Source of the DNA: Comamonas sp. BIGb0152
Lineage (GTDB): Bacteria; Pseudomonadota; Gammaproteobacteria; Burkholderiales; Burkholderiaceae_C
Direction of reading: 5' to 3'
NCBI RefSeq assembly: GCF_024809975.1
Contig: NZ_JANUDY010000001.1
Location: 372,001-436,000, forward strand
Length of the DNA stretch: 64,000 bases
Positions 24,444 through 34,919 of the stretch are shown here, one piece after another (positions within the stretch are counted from its first letter, which is position 1; every line of letters starts with the position of its first letter). The notes below the pieces were generated by a model that saw only the letters and a list, made by a program, of their open reading frames with translations, was not told the DNA's origin and searched no databases. The position numbers and the translations under genes are program-made.

Positions 24444-25762
24444 CCTCTACCTCCACTCCCCGCCAGATGCGCCTGGGCCTGTTCCTGCAAGGCGCCGGCC
24501 ACCACGTGGCTGGCTGGCGCCACCCCGATGCCGAGTCTGGCAGCGAAAACCTGGGCCTGATCCAGCGCCTGGCCAAGACCGCTGAAGACGCCAAGTTCGA
24601 CATGGTCTTCCTGGCTGATGGCCTGAGCGCCACACCCGACATGCACCCTTCGGCCGCACTGCGCTTCGAGCCGCTGACTCTGCTGTCGGCCCTGTCCATG
24701 ACCACCAGCCACATCGGCCTGGCGGCCACGGCCTCGACAACCTACAGCGAGCCCTACCACATTGCCCGCTCGTTCGCCTCGCTGGATCTGCTCTCACAGG
24801 GCCGGGCCGCCTGGAACGTGGTCACCACCTCCTACGACCGCACGGCCGCCAACTTCAGCCGAGGCAACCACCCCAACCATGCCGAGCGCTATGCCATGGC
24901 CGGCGAGTTTGTCGACGTGGTCAAAGGCCTGTGGGACAGCTGGGATGACGACGCCATCGTGCGCAACAAGGACAGCGGTGTGTACTTCGACCCGGCCAAG
25001 CTGCACACGCTGGGCTACGAGGGCGCGCATTTCCGCATCAAAGGCCCGCTGAATGCACCGCGCCCGCCGCAGGGCCACCCCATCGTGATCCAGGCGGGCT
25101 CCTCCGAGCCCGGCCAGGCGCTGGCGGCCCGCACGGCCGATGTCGTCTTCACCGCCCAGCAGACGCTGGAAGAAGCCAGCGTTTTCTACCGTGGTCTGAA
25201 AAGCCAGCTGGGCCAGTGGAACCGGGACCCTTCTCAGGTGCACCTGATGCCCGGCGTGTTCCCCGTCATCGGCCGTACGGCGCAAGAGGCCAAGGACCGT
25301 TACGAGCAATTGCAGCAATGGGTGGACACCTCGGGGGCACTGTCCATGCTGTCCGAGCGTCTGGGCCACGATATCTCCGGCTACCCGCTGGACGGCCCAC
25401 TGCCCGACCTGCCCGAGTCCGACCAGCTCAAGAGCCGCGCCAAGCTGCTGACCGACCTAGCCCGCCGCGATAAGCTGAGCCTGCGCCAGCTCTACCACCT
25501 GGTCGCCGGCTCTCGCGGGCACCGCATCGTGGTTGGCACGCCGGTGCAGATTGCCGACGCGCTGCAGGAGTGGTTTGAGGGCGAGGCCGCCGATGGCTTC
25601 AACATCATGCCGCCCTACTTCCCCGGCGGCTTAAATGACTTTGTGGCCCTGGTCCTGCCCGAGCTGCGCCGCCGAGGCCTGTTCCGCACCGAGTACAGCG
25701 GCCGTACCTTGCGCGACCACCTGGGCCTGAGCCGCCCGGCCAGCCGCTACGCTGCGCGCTAA
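24440..25762 (+). CDS. NtaA/SnaA/DszA-type FMN-dependent monooxygenase
   Basis: A 440-residue luciferase-like flavin monooxygenase. MRLGLFLQGAGHHVAGWRHP at the N-terminus, STTYSEPYHIARSFASLDLL and GRAAWNVVTTSYDRTAANF are the markers of the NtaA/SnaA/DszA group, which uses FMNH2 from a separate flavin reductase to cleave C-N or C-S bonds. HPIVIQAGSSEPGQALAART is the FMN-phosphate region. No flavin reductase gene is adjacent, so one must be supplied from elsewhere. Translation is coupled to the MmgE/PrpD gene by ATGA, and a strong terminator follows. With the amino-acid-type importer it probably starts oxidative breakdown of the imported compound. Confidence 0.9.
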   Translation: MTSTSTPRQMRLGLFLQGAGHHVAGWRHPDAESGSENLGLIQRLAKTAEDAKFDMVFLADGLSATPDMHPSAALRFEPLTLLSALSMTTSHIGLAATASTTYSEPYHIARSFASLDLLSQGRAAWNVVTTSYDRTAANFSRGNHPNHAERYAMAGEFVDVVKGLWDSWDDDAIVRNKDSGVYFDPAKLHTLGYEGAHFRIKGPLNAPRPPQGHPIVIQAGSSEPGQALAARTADVVFTAQQTLEEASVFYRGLKSQLGQWNRDPSQVHLMPGVFPVIGRTAQEAKDRYEQLQQWVDTSGALSMLSERLGHDISGYPLDGPLPDLPESDQLKSRAKLLTDLARRDKLSLRQLYHLVAGSRGHRIVVGTPVQIADALQEWFEGEAADGFNIMPPYFPGGLNDFVALVLPELRRRGLFRTEYSGRTLRDHLGLSRPASRYAAR

Positions 25763-25814
25763 GCCGTTGTCTCGTCCCTTGAGCTTGACGCGATCCCTGC
25801 CCTGCATTGCTCAT

Positions 25815-25853
25815 AACAAAGCCCTGGCCGTTCATGACCGCCAGGGCTTTGTT
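25815..25853. terminator. Bidirectional terminator between monooxygenase gene and lolA
   Basis: A 14-base perfect stem, AACAAAGCCCTGGC (25815-25828) with its complement at 25840-25853, and an 11-base loop. The A-rich start and T-rich end let it work for both convergent genes. Confidence 0.85.
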
Positions 25854-25869
25854 GCAATGGTCTTATGCC

Positions 25870-26502
25870 TTACTGGCGAATCACTTCCGCACCGGACGGA
25901 ATCGCAAACTCAAACGCTGAGCCGGGAAGCGATGGCAAGGCCTTGAAGCCGACAAAGCGCAGCACGGAGCGCTGGCCAAAGCCGTCCTCGATCTCCAAAC
26001 TCTGCAGCTCGTCGCCCTTGAAGCCGACCTTGACCTGCTTGATCTGGCCGTCCTTGTTCTTGGGAATGGCCTGGGCCCATTGCTGGCCGTCGGCCTCGGG
26101 CAGGCTGCTCACATCAAACTCGGCTTTGAGCGCTTGCAGGCTCGATGCCGACGCCAGCAAGGCAGCCGGGGTCTGGCCCAGGGCCTTGCTCTGCTGGCGC
26201 TGGGTGACCTGGTTCAGGTCGGCGTCATAGACGGTGAGCACCGTGCCATCGGCCACGATGGTCTGGTCAAACGGCTTTTGGTAGATGAACTTGAACTTGC
26301 CCGGCCGCTGGAACGCAAAGCTGCCGCTGGAGGTCTTGACCCTGCCTGCCTGGCCTTGCTTGGCAGGTGACGTTACCGTCTGCGTGAACTGGGCTTCACC
26401 AGCCTGCGAGCTGGTCATGAACTTTTCCAGGCTTTGCAGGCCATCGGCCTGCGCCCAACCGGCCAGGCTGACCAGGGCAGCTGCAGCAATCCATTGTTTC
26501 AT
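25870..26502 (-). CDS. lolA: Outer-membrane lipoprotein carrier protein LolA
   Basis: A 210-residue periplasmic chaperone that carries lipoproteins from LolCDE to LolB. Signal peptide MKQWIAAAALVSLAGWAQA is clear, followed by the LolA core: FTQTV, SSGSFAFQRPGKFKFIYQKP, VYDADLNQVTQRQ and a C-terminal FEFAIPSGAEVIRQ. Start ATG 26502 is chosen for the signal peptide and AGGATTCACG upstream; 13 upstream codons are discarded. It follows ftsK by 149 bases in the same direction, as in many proteobacteria. Confidence 0.93.
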   Translation of the reverse strand: MKQWIAAAALVSLAGWAQADGLQSLEKFMTSSQAGEAQFTQTVTSPAKQGQAGRVKTSSGSFAFQRPGKFKFIYQKPFDQTIVADGTVLTVYDADLNQVTQRQQSKALGQTPAALLASASSLQALKAEFDVSSLPEADGQQWAQAIPKNKDGQIKQVKVGFKGDELQSLEIEDGFGQRSVLRFVGFKALPSLPGSAFEFAIPSGAEVIRQ

Positions 26503-26651
26503 CGTGAATCCTTTCGTGCTTTGCGAACAAAGCCAATGCATGGGCCCATCTCAGGCCAACCAGGGGTTTGGAGTGCGGCATGGGGCCACAAGTGCCCGTC
26601 TCATGCCTCTGGGGTGCTGGCTTTGCGAATGTTTACCGGCCGCTGCGCTAC

Positions 26652-29060
26652 TTACTCTTCACCGCCGGGCCGGTGGGCCACCAGCACTTCGCGCTGGCCG
26701 CTGCCGGTCAGGGCGCTCACCAGGCCGGCGCGCTCCATCTCTTCGAGCAGGTTGGCCGAGCGGTTGTAGCCGATGCGCAGCTTGCGCTGCACGTAGGAGA
26801 TGCTGGCCTTGCGGTCCTTGAGGACGATCTCGACCGCCTGGTCGTACATCGGATCTTTCTCGCCACTGCCGCCGCCTTCCTCATCGCCAAAGCCGGAATC
26901 GCCCTCGCCCGTGCTGCCTTCGAGCACGCCGTCGATGTAATCGGGATCGCCTTGCTCCTTGAGGTAGCTCACCACGCGGTGCACTTCCTCGTCGGACACA
27001 AAGGCGCCATGCACCCGCACCGGGAAACCCGTGCCGCTGGCCATGTAGAGCATGTCGCCCATGCCCAGCAATGCCTCGGCACCCATCTGGTCCAAGATGG
27101 TGCGGCTGTCGATCTTGGAGCCCACGGAGAACGCGATCCGCGAGGGGATGTTGGCCTTGATCAGGCCGGTGATCACATCCACGCTGGGGCGCTGGGTGGC
27201 CAAAATCAGGTGGATACCGGCGGCACGCGCCTTTTGCGCCAGGCGGGCAATCAGCTCTTCAATCTTTTTGCCCACGACCATCATCAGGTCGGCCAGCTCG
27301 TCGATCACCACCACGATATGCGGCAGGCGCTGCAGGGGCTCGGGAGTCTCAGGCGTCAGGCTGAAGGGGTTGCCAATGCTTTCCTCGCGCGCCTTGGCCT
27401 CATCAATCTTGGTGTTGTAGCCCGCCAGGTTGCGCACGCCCAGCTTGCTCATCAGCTTGTAGCGGCGCTCCATCTCGGCCACGCACCAATTCAGGCCGTT
27501 GGCGGCCTGCTTCATGTCGGTCACCACCGGGCACAGCAGGTGCGGAATGCCTTCGTAGACCGACATTTCCAGCATCTTGGGGTCGATCATCATCAACCGC
27601 ACATCCTTGGCCTCGGCCTTGTAGAGCACGGACAAAATCATCGCATTGATACCCACCGACTTGCCAGAGCCGGTGGTACCTGCGACCAGCACATGGGGCA
27701 TCTTGGCCAGGTCAGCCACCACCGGCTTGCCGACGATGTCCTTGCCCAGGCCCATGGTCAGCAGGCTCTTGGCATCGTGGTACTCGTGCGAGCCCAGGAT
27801 TTCGGTCAGGCGGATGGTTTGGCGCTTGGCATTGGGCAGCTCCAGCGCCATGAAGGTCTTGCCCGGGATGGTTTCCACCACACGGATGGACACCAGGGAC
27901 AGCGAACGCGCCAGGTCCTTGGCCAGGTTGACGATCTGCGAGCCCTTGACCCCGGTGGCCGGCTCGATCTCGTAGCGGGTGATCACCGGGCCGGGCGCGG
28001 CCTCGACCACGCGCACCTCCACGCCAAAGTCCTTGAGCTTTTTCTCGATCAGGCGGCTGGTCATCTCCAGGGTTTCGTAGGAGACGCTCTCCTGCGACTT
28101 GGGCGCGGCATCGAGCAGATCGACTTGGGGCAGACGGGTGTCGCGCAGTTCATTGAACAGCGGCTTTTGGCGCTCCTTGACCACGCGGGCGCTGGGCTGC
28201 GCCTGGGGCTTGAGCGGCTGGGCGATATGCAGGCCCGAATCAGCCGCCGCGCTGCGCGGTGCGACCGGCAGCATGCTGTCCATGCCATCGCCGGTCGGCT
28301 CCATGCGTGCAGCCATAGGCACCGGCGCCGCGCTGCTGACCTCGGCCTCGCGCGCCTGTGCCGCCTTCTTGCCCACGGCCTTGTCGGCAGCAGCCTCGCG
28401 GCGCAGCATCAGCTTTTGCAATGTGCGCTCAATCCCGGCGCCCACCTTCTCGGCGATCTGGCCCCAGGAGAAACCCAGGATCCAGGACAGCCCCAGCAGC
28501 AGCAGCATGACGCCCACGATGCCCGAGCCGGTAAAACCCATCCAGCGCTCGGCCAGCGGGCCAAGCAAAAAGCCCAGCACGCCGCCAGCAGCGCCGGGCA
28601 GACTGGGCTCAAAACGGTAGAGGCGCGACCACTCCAGCGCAGCGCTGGCCAGCAGCAACACCACCAGCCCCCCCCAGAACACCACACGCCGCAGCCACAA
28701 GGGGCGCGGATCGTTGGGCGGGGCTTCCCCGGCGCGCAGCCAGCGCGCCAGCGACGAGAACCAGGCCAGCACCGCAGCCACCACCAGCCACCAGACGGAA
28801 AAACCCACCATGAAATAGCCGCCGTCCGAGACCATGGCGCCCAGGCGCCCCATCCAGTTGCTGACATGGCCGGCGATCTGCGAGCCCGAGGTGGACCAGG
28901 CCGGGTCCTTGGGCGAATAGCTCAGCATGGCGGCAACGCAAAACGCCATCAGGATAAAACTGACAATGAGCACCAGCTCGTGCCCAAAACGGCGAACCCC
29001 CATGACCAGCGATGTGCCGGCATGGGGCGGAGCCTTTGATTTCTTTGTTGAGTAAGCCAT
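26652..29060 (-). CDS. ftsK: DNA translocase FtsK
   Basis: An 802-residue septal DNA pump for chromosome dimer resolution and segregation. Four membrane helices lie in the first 190 residues. A linker of about 200 residues follows, then the motor: [20 protein letters not shown], Walker [21 protein letters not shown] (about residue 456), Walker [16 protein letters not shown] (about 585), and [24 protein letters not shown] [15 protein letters not shown]. The C-terminal gamma winged-helix domain ([20 protein letters not shown]) recognises KOPS sequences. The length is typical of beta-proteobacterial FtsK with a short linker. Upstream lies divergent trxB. Confidence 0.97.
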   Translation of the reverse strand: MAYSTKKSKAPPHAGTSLVMGVRRFGHELVLIVSFILMAFCVAAMLSYSPKDPAWSTSGSQIAGHVSNWMGRLGAMVSDGGYFMVGFSVWWLVVAAVLAWFSSLARWLRAGEAPPNDPRPLWLRRVVFWGGLVVLLLASAALEWSRLYRFEPSLPGAAGGVLGFLLGPLAERWMGFTGSGIVGVMLLLLGLSWILGFSWGQIAEKVGAGIERTLQKLMLRREAAADKAVGKKAAQAREAEVSSAAPVPMAARMEPTGDGMDSMLPVAPRSAAADSGLHIAQPLKPQAQPSARVVKERQKPLFNELRDTRLPQVDLLDAAPKSQESVSYETLEMTSRLIEKKLKDFGVEVRVVEAAPGPVITRYEIEPATGVKGSQIVNLAKDLARSLSLVSIRVVETIPGKTFMALELPNAKRQTIRLTEILGSHEYHDAKSLLTMGLGKDIVGKPVVADLAKMPHVLVAGTTGSGKSVGINAMILSVLYKAEAKDVRLMMIDPKMLEMSVYEGIPHLLCPVVTDMKQAANGLNWCVAEMERRYKLMSKLGVRNLAGYNTKIDEAKAREESIGNPFSLTPETPEPLQRLPHIVVVIDELADLMMVVGKKIEELIARLAQKARAAGIHLILATQRPSVDVITGLIKANIPSRIAFSVGSKIDSRTILDQMGAEALLGMGDMLYMASGTGFPVRVHGAFVSDEEVHRVVSYLKEQGDPDYIDGVLEGSTGEGDSGFGDEEGGGSGEKDPMYDQAVEIVLKDRKASISYVQRKLRIGYNRSANLLEEMERAGLVSALTGSGQREVLVAHRPGGEE

Positions 29061-30529
<1,469 letters not shown>

Positions 30530-30570
30530 ACCGGCAAGCGCAAGGAATAGCCTCTTTTTTGCTTTCGGGC

Positions 30571-30576
30571 TATAAT
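30571..30576 (+). promoter_or_regulatory. -10 box upstream of rpmB-rpmG
   Basis: A perfect TATAAT in the T-rich context TTTTGCTTTCGGGCTATAAT, 40 bases after the trxB stop. No good -35 hexamer is seen at 16-18 bases. A 5' leader of about 210 bases to rpmB would result. Confidence 0.6.
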
Positions 30577-30794
30577 CCTTGGCTTTGCTGCTTGCCGCCT
30601 TTTGCTATTTCGCAATCTCCGGCGCGTGAACAGGAAACTACGGCAGGTTGGCCAGCGGTCTTGCACCACTGGGCAGTCCCTGCAGTGAACATGGGCTACC
30701 GCCACCCTTTGATTGGCGAGGTGAGGCTGCAAGCCGCGCTGCTTTTAACGAGGCAGACAGGGCAAGCAGCTGTTAAAACTTTCGGAGTGTCCTG

Positions 30795-31028
30795 ATGGCA
30801 CGCGTTTGCGAAGTAACGGGCAAGAAGCCCATGTCGGGAAACAATGTTTCCCACGCCAACAACAAAACCAAGCGCCGGTTCCTGCCGAACCTGCAATATC
30901 GCCGTTTCTGGGTCGAGACTGAAAACCGCTGGGTTCGCCTGCGCGTTTCCAGCGCCGCTCTGCGTCTGATCGACAAGAACGGTATTGATTCTGTGCTCGC
31001 AGACCTGCGCGCACGTGGCCAAGCTTAA
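30795..31028 (+). CDS. rpmB: 50S ribosomal protein L28
   Basis: A 77-residue basic ribosomal protein. [20 protein letters not shown] and [20 protein letters not shown] are the L28 signature. The usual zinc-binding Cys pairs are absent apart from C5, the C-minus form. It pairs with rpmG 11 bases downstream, the conserved L28-L33 operon. Confidence 0.97.
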   Translation: MARVCEVTGKKPMSGNNVSHANNKTKRRFLPNLQYRRFWVETENRWVRLRVSSAALRLIDKNGIDSVLADLRARGQA

Positions 31029-31039
31029 GGAGTATCACC

Positions 31040-31210
31040 ATGGCATCCAAAGGCGGACGCGAAAAAATCAAGCTGGAATCGACAGCCGGCACCGGTCACT
31101 TCTACACGACCACCAAGAACAAGAAGACAATGCCTGAAAAGATGTTGATCTCCAAGTTCGATCCCAAGGCTCGCAAGCATGTGGATTACAAGGAAGTGAA
31201 GCTGAAGTAA
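31040..31210 (+). CDS. rpmG: 50S ribosomal protein L33
   Basis: A 56-residue ribosomal protein read directly from the sequence: [20 protein letters not shown], then [15 protein letters not shown] and [18 protein letters not shown]. It lacks the Cys pairs of the zinc-binding form. The start follows TTAAGGAG. A UUCG-loop terminator ends the operon. Confidence 0.97.
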   Translation: MASKGGREKIKLESTAGTGHFYTTTKNKKTMPEKMLISKFDPKARKHVDYKEVKLK

Positions 31211-31254
31211 TCAGCCTGCACCAGCCCTGCAAAGGGTTTGGTACACACGCCCAC

Positions 31255-31287
31255 CACAAAGGACACTTCGGTGTCCTTTGTGTTTTT
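31255..31287 (+). terminator. Terminator of rpmB-rpmG with TTCG tetraloop
   Basis: CACAAAGGACAC (31255-31266), loop TTCG, complement at 31271-31282, then TTTTT. It also lies at the 3' side of the convergent MocR-type gene. Confidence 0.9.
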
Positions 31288-31383
31288 CTGCGCCCTGTTT
31301 TTTCTACGCACTGCTTTTTCTGCGCCGTGCTTTTTCTGAACGGCCCGTTCAGCAACCAGCAGTCTCAGCCGGTCAGACAGGCA

Positions 31384-32919
31384 TCAGGCCCTGGGCGGCA
31401 AGCCCAGCTGCGCATGCATCATGCGCCCTAGGCTGCGGTAGGCCTCTTCCACCGCGTCGGTAAACGGCATGCCGCAGCTCAGCCGCAAAAAGTGGTCGTA
31501 ATGGCCGGTGTTGCTGAACATGTCACCAGGTGCCACGCGGATGCCCACAGCCAGGGCCTCGTCATAAAGGCGGCTGGCGGAGATCTGCTCAGGCAGCTCC
31601 AGCCAAATGCTCAGGCCCCCGGCAGGCAGGCTCAGCCGCGTGCCGATCGGGAAATAGCGCGCAACCGCCTGCGCCGCCGCCTGGCGCTGCACCCGCAGCT
31701 GCTGGCGCAGGCGCACCAGGTGCCGCATGTACGACGGCGAACCCACCGTGCGCGCGCCCAGCAACTGGGGCCAGACCGGCAGATTGCGTGAGCGCGCAAA
31801 CTTGATCATCTGCACCCGCTCCTGCCAGCGCCCGGCATTCATCCAGCCCAGGCGCAGTCCCGGTGCATAGCTTTTGGACAGCGAGGAGCAATAGATCACC
31901 GAGCCATCGGTGTCCCAGGCCTTGCAGGGCTTGAGCACCTCGTCAGATTCGACAAACTCGCGGTAAATGTCGTCCTCGATCAAGGCCACCCGGTACTCGC
32001 GGCACAGCGCTACCAAGCGCCGCTTGTGGCTGTCGGGCATGGTAGCGCCCTGGGGCATCTGCAAATGGGGCACCACCACCACAGCCTTCAAGTTGGGGTG
32101 GGTGCGCAAGGCCAGCTCCAGCGCCTCGATCGACATGCCCGTGTGCGGGCTCGATGGGATCTCCAGCGCCTGCAGCTTCTTGGCTTCAATCGCCTGCAAG
32201 ATGCCGTAGAAGGTCGGCGATTCAATCGCCACCATGTCGCCCGGCTGGGTCAAGGCATCGAGCGCCAGGTTCACCGCCTCCGAGTTGCCAAAGGTGGCCG
32301 CAATGTCCATGGGCGCCAGGCGCACACCAAAGCCCAGCGCATAGCGCGCCATCGAGGCCTGAAAATCCGGATGGGTAAACGGGGCCGAAGGGCCATGCAC
32401 CAAAATCTGTGGCTGCTCGCGCAGCAGGGCCACGGCCAGCTGGTTGAGCAGCTTGGCATCAAACAGCTCGGGTGCCGGCATGGCACTGCCCAAATCGACC
32501 GTCAAAGGCCCTTTGAGCCGCGCCTTGTTCAGGTACTCGGCAGCACGCTCGCCAATGCCTTCAAAGCGGTGGTCCTGCATGGGGAAGGGGGCCAGTTGCA
32601 AAGGCTCGCGTGCCGCAGGCATTTGCAAAGCGGTGTCGCTGACGAAATAGCCCACACGGGGCCGCGCCTCGATCAAACCACGCGACTCCAGCACGCGCAG
32701 CACCTGCAGCGCCGTGCTGTGGCTGACATGGTGCTGGCGCCGGATATCGCGCACCGAGGGCATGCGCGCACCGACGCCCAAGCTCTGCTGCGCAATGGCC
32801 TGCTCAAAATGCGCCGCGATGCGCTCGTACAAAAACGCCTCATCAGCAAGGGGGCTGACCGCCGCCTCCGCAACAGCGTCTACAGGGGTATCGCACAGAC
32901 TTTCTTCTACGATCGGCAC
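31384..32919 (-). CDS. MocR-type GntR regulator with aminotransferase domain
   Basis: A 511-residue fusion. The N-terminal GntR winged helix is visible (GVGARMPSVRDIRRQHHVSH and LRVLESRGLIEARPRVGYFV, about residues 45-95). The rest is a fold-type I aminotransferase-like domain with the PLP lysine in SSLSKSYAPGLRLGW. MocR proteins use PLP and an amine to switch transcription of nearby genes. The start is a GTG at 32919, six bases after AGGAGG. The small DUF2917-like gene is divergent from it and could be a target, with a spacer of 205 bases. Confidence 0.92.
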   Translation of the reverse strand: MPIVEESLCDTPVDAVAEAAVSPLADEAFLYERIAAHFEQAIAQQSLGVGARMPSVRDIRRQHHVSHSTALQVLRVLESRGLIEARPRVGYFVSDTALQMPAAREPLQLAPFPMQDHRFEGIGERAAEYLNKARLKGPLTVDLGSAMPAPELFDAKLLNQLAVALLREQPQILVHGPSAPFTHPDFQASMARYALGFGVRLAPMDIAATFGNSEAVNLALDALTQPGDMVAIESPTFYGILQAIEAKKLQALEIPSSPHTGMSIEALELALRTHPNLKAVVVVPHLQMPQGATMPDSHKRRLVALCREYRVALIEDDIYREFVESDEVLKPCKAWDTDGSVIYCSSLSKSYAPGLRLGWMNAGRWQERVQMIKFARSRNLPVWPQLLGARTVGSPSYMRHLVRLRQQLRVQRQAAAQAVARYFPIGTRLSLPAGGLSIWLELPEQISASRLYDEALAVGIRVAPGDMFSNTGHYDHFLRLSCGMPFTDAVEEAYRSLGRMMHAQLGLPPRA

Positions 32920-33124
32920 AGCAGGCCTCCTGGGTCCAACAATCAGGGCTATGGTCTCAGGTTCAACCCTGACAGAACAGATACAGAAACCGCCATTTTG
33001 AACCAGAACAGCGGCTTTGCGCTTGCGCTGTTCTGCCCGGCCACCGCCCCGCCTGTGTCTGTTGCGTTGGGCCGCCTTTTTTTACGCTAGAGCCCTGTTC
33101 CGAACCGTTCAGCAAAGCGCAAAA

Positions 33125-33529
33125 ATGATCTCCAGCACCACCGCCCACTTCGCCCCGGCCCTGCCCAGCACGGACCCCACCCCGGCCCAAACCACCGTCC
33201 AGGCCACCGCCCAGACCCGGCCTCCCGCGCAGGATGCCAGCCATGGCAGCAGCATGGCCTTGCGTGCAGGCCAGGGCCAATGGCTGTATCTGGAAGCGGG
33301 CAGCAGCCTGTACTGCAGCGCCGGGCAGTTGCAGATCAGCTCCCCCTGGCACAGCGCGCTGCGCCTGGTGGCAGAAGATGCACCGCACTGCAATGGCGCG
33401 CATGCAGGCTGGTACTGGCTGCAAGTACAAGGCCTGCAGCCTGCCCAATTGCTGGTGCAGGTGCAGGCCTATGCGGGATGGCGCGCCGGTTGGCGCGGTG
33501 TGGCCGACTGGCTCGGCTGGAAAGACTGA
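33125..33529 (+). CDS. Small uncharacterised protein, DUF2917-like
   Basis: A 134-residue protein. The first 45 residues are Thr/Ala/Pro-rich and probably disordered. The rest (MALRAGQGQWLYLEAGSSLY, GQLQISSPWHSALRLVAEDA, GWYWLQVQGLQPAQLLVQVQ) has the alternating hydrophobic pattern of a small beta-barrel and resembles DUF2917 proteins of Burkholderiales. Start ATG 33125 is uncertain because no strong ribosome site precedes it. It is divergent from the MocR regulator gene. No function can be proposed. Confidence 0.6.
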   Translation: MISSTTAHFAPALPSTDPTPAQTTVQATAQTRPPAQDASHGSSMALRAGQGQWLYLEAGSSLYCSAGQLQISSPWHSALRLVAEDAPHCNGAHAGWYWLQVQGLQPAQLLVQVQAYAGWRAGWRGVADWLGWKD

Positions 33530-33602
33530 AGGCAGGGGCAGCCCGCCATGGCGCAAGGGCCTTGGCGGCTTGGTGGCGGAATGGCTTAACCGCCTGGGTG
33601 GC

Positions 33603-34874
33603 TTACTTGCGCTGCCACACCGCGGCAAAAAAGCCGTCGGTCTGGTGCAGGTGCGGCCACAGGCGCAGGTAGAGGCTGCCGCTTTCGCCGCCGCTGCACA
33701 GGCTGGCGGCTTGCTCCACCTTCAGGCCCTCTAGCAGCTCGCCGGCATCCAGCGGCACAAAGTCCGGGTGGGCAGCAGCAAAGGCCTCGGCAATCGCCTC
33801 GTTCTCTGCGGGCAGGATGCTGCAGGTGGCATAGACCAGGCGGCCGCCGGACTTCACCATCCGGGCGCTGCTGGCCAGAATGGCGGTTTGCTTGGCGCTC
33901 AGCTCTTCAATCGACTGGGGGTTTTGGCGCCATTTGAGGTCCGGGTTGCGGCGCAAGGTGCCCAGGCCCGAGCAAGGCGCATCGACCAGCACGCGGTCCA
34001 TCTTGCCGGCCAGGCGCTTGACGCGTTCATCGCGCTCATGGGCGATGGCGGCGGGGTGCACGTTCGACAGTCCCGAGCGGGCCAGGCGCGGCTTGAGGGC
34101 CTCCAGGCGGTGGGCCGACACATCAAAGGCATACAGGCGACCGGTGCTGCGCATGGTCGCGCCAATGGCCAAGGTCTTGCCACCCGCGCCTGCGCAGAAG
34201 TCGGTCACCATCTCGCCGCGCTTGGCGTCCAGCAGCAGGGCCAGCAGCTGCGAGCCCTCGTCCTGCACTTCCACACGGCCTTTGACAAAGGCCTCCAGGC
34301 GCGACAGCGCAGGCTTGTCGGCCACGCGCAGACCCCAGGGCGAATACGGGGTGACTTCGGCTTTGATACCGGCGACCTTCAGCTCTTTTTGCAGCTCGGC
34401 ACGCTTGGTCAGCAAGGCATTGGCACGCAGATCCAGCGGTGCCATCTCCAGCATGCTGGCGGCGAGTTGTTCAAATTGCTCGCCCACCTGGGCCTGCAGT
34501 GGCTCGACCAACCAGTCGGGCAGGTTGTGGCGGTGCTGGGGCATGAGGCTGTCGGGCGCAACGGCGTCGCAGTCGTCAAGCCATTTGACTTCCTGGTCGC
34601 TGAGCGCGCTTTTGACAAAGCTGCGCGGGCCGGCAAAGCCCAAAATGGCCAGGCGGCGCTCGCGTGCGCCGCTGCCAGAGCGGGCCAGCGATTCAAACAG
34701 CGTTTTCTTGCGCAGCACGGTGTAGACCGTCTCGGCCAGGGTGCCACGCTCGCGCGGCCCCAGGTTGCGGTGATCACGGAAATAACGCGACACCACGGCG
34801 TCCGCCGGGTGTTCAAAGGTAAGGGCCTGCGCAACCAACTCGGCGCAGGCATCTAAAAGGGCTTTGGGGTGCAT
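33603..34874 (-). CDS. rsmB: 16S rRNA m5C methyltransferase family protein (RsmB/NOL1 type)
   Basis: A 423-residue SAM-dependent RNA cytosine-5 methyltransferase. The SAM fold is marked by FCAGAGGKTLAIGATMRSTG and YAFDVSAHRLEALKPRL; the two catalytic Cys are in VDAPCSGLGTLRRNPDLKW and VYATCSILPAENEAIAEAF. An N-terminal NusB-like helical region is present (about residues 1-130). RsmB is the best match by layout, but Comamonadaceae have more than one RsmB-like paralog. Start ATG 34874 is preferred to an upstream extension of 12 codons. The upstream M48-like gene ends 46 bases before. Confidence 0.88.
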   Translation of the reverse strand: MHPKALLDACAELVAQALTFEHPADAVVSRYFRDHRNLGPRERGTLAETVYTVLRKKTLFESLARSGSGARERRLAILGFAGPRSFVKSALSDQEVKWLDDCDAVAPDSLMPQHRHNLPDWLVEPLQAQVGEQFEQLAASMLEMAPLDLRANALLTKRAELQKELKVAGIKAEVTPYSPWGLRVADKPALSRLEAFVKGRVEVQDEGSQLLALLLDAKRGEMVTDFCAGAGGKTLAIGATMRSTGRLYAFDVSAHRLEALKPRLARSGLSNVHPAAIAHERDERVKRLAGKMDRVLVDAPCSGLGTLRRNPDLKWRQNPQSIEELSAKQTAILASSARMVKSGGRLVYATCSILPAENEAIAEAFAAAHPDFVPLDAGELLEGLKVEQAASLCSGGESGSLYLRLWPHLHQTDGFFAAVWQRK

Positions 34875-34919
34875 AGCCGCTATTGTCCCATTGCGCCAGT
34901 ATCCGGGCACCAGGCCCGG

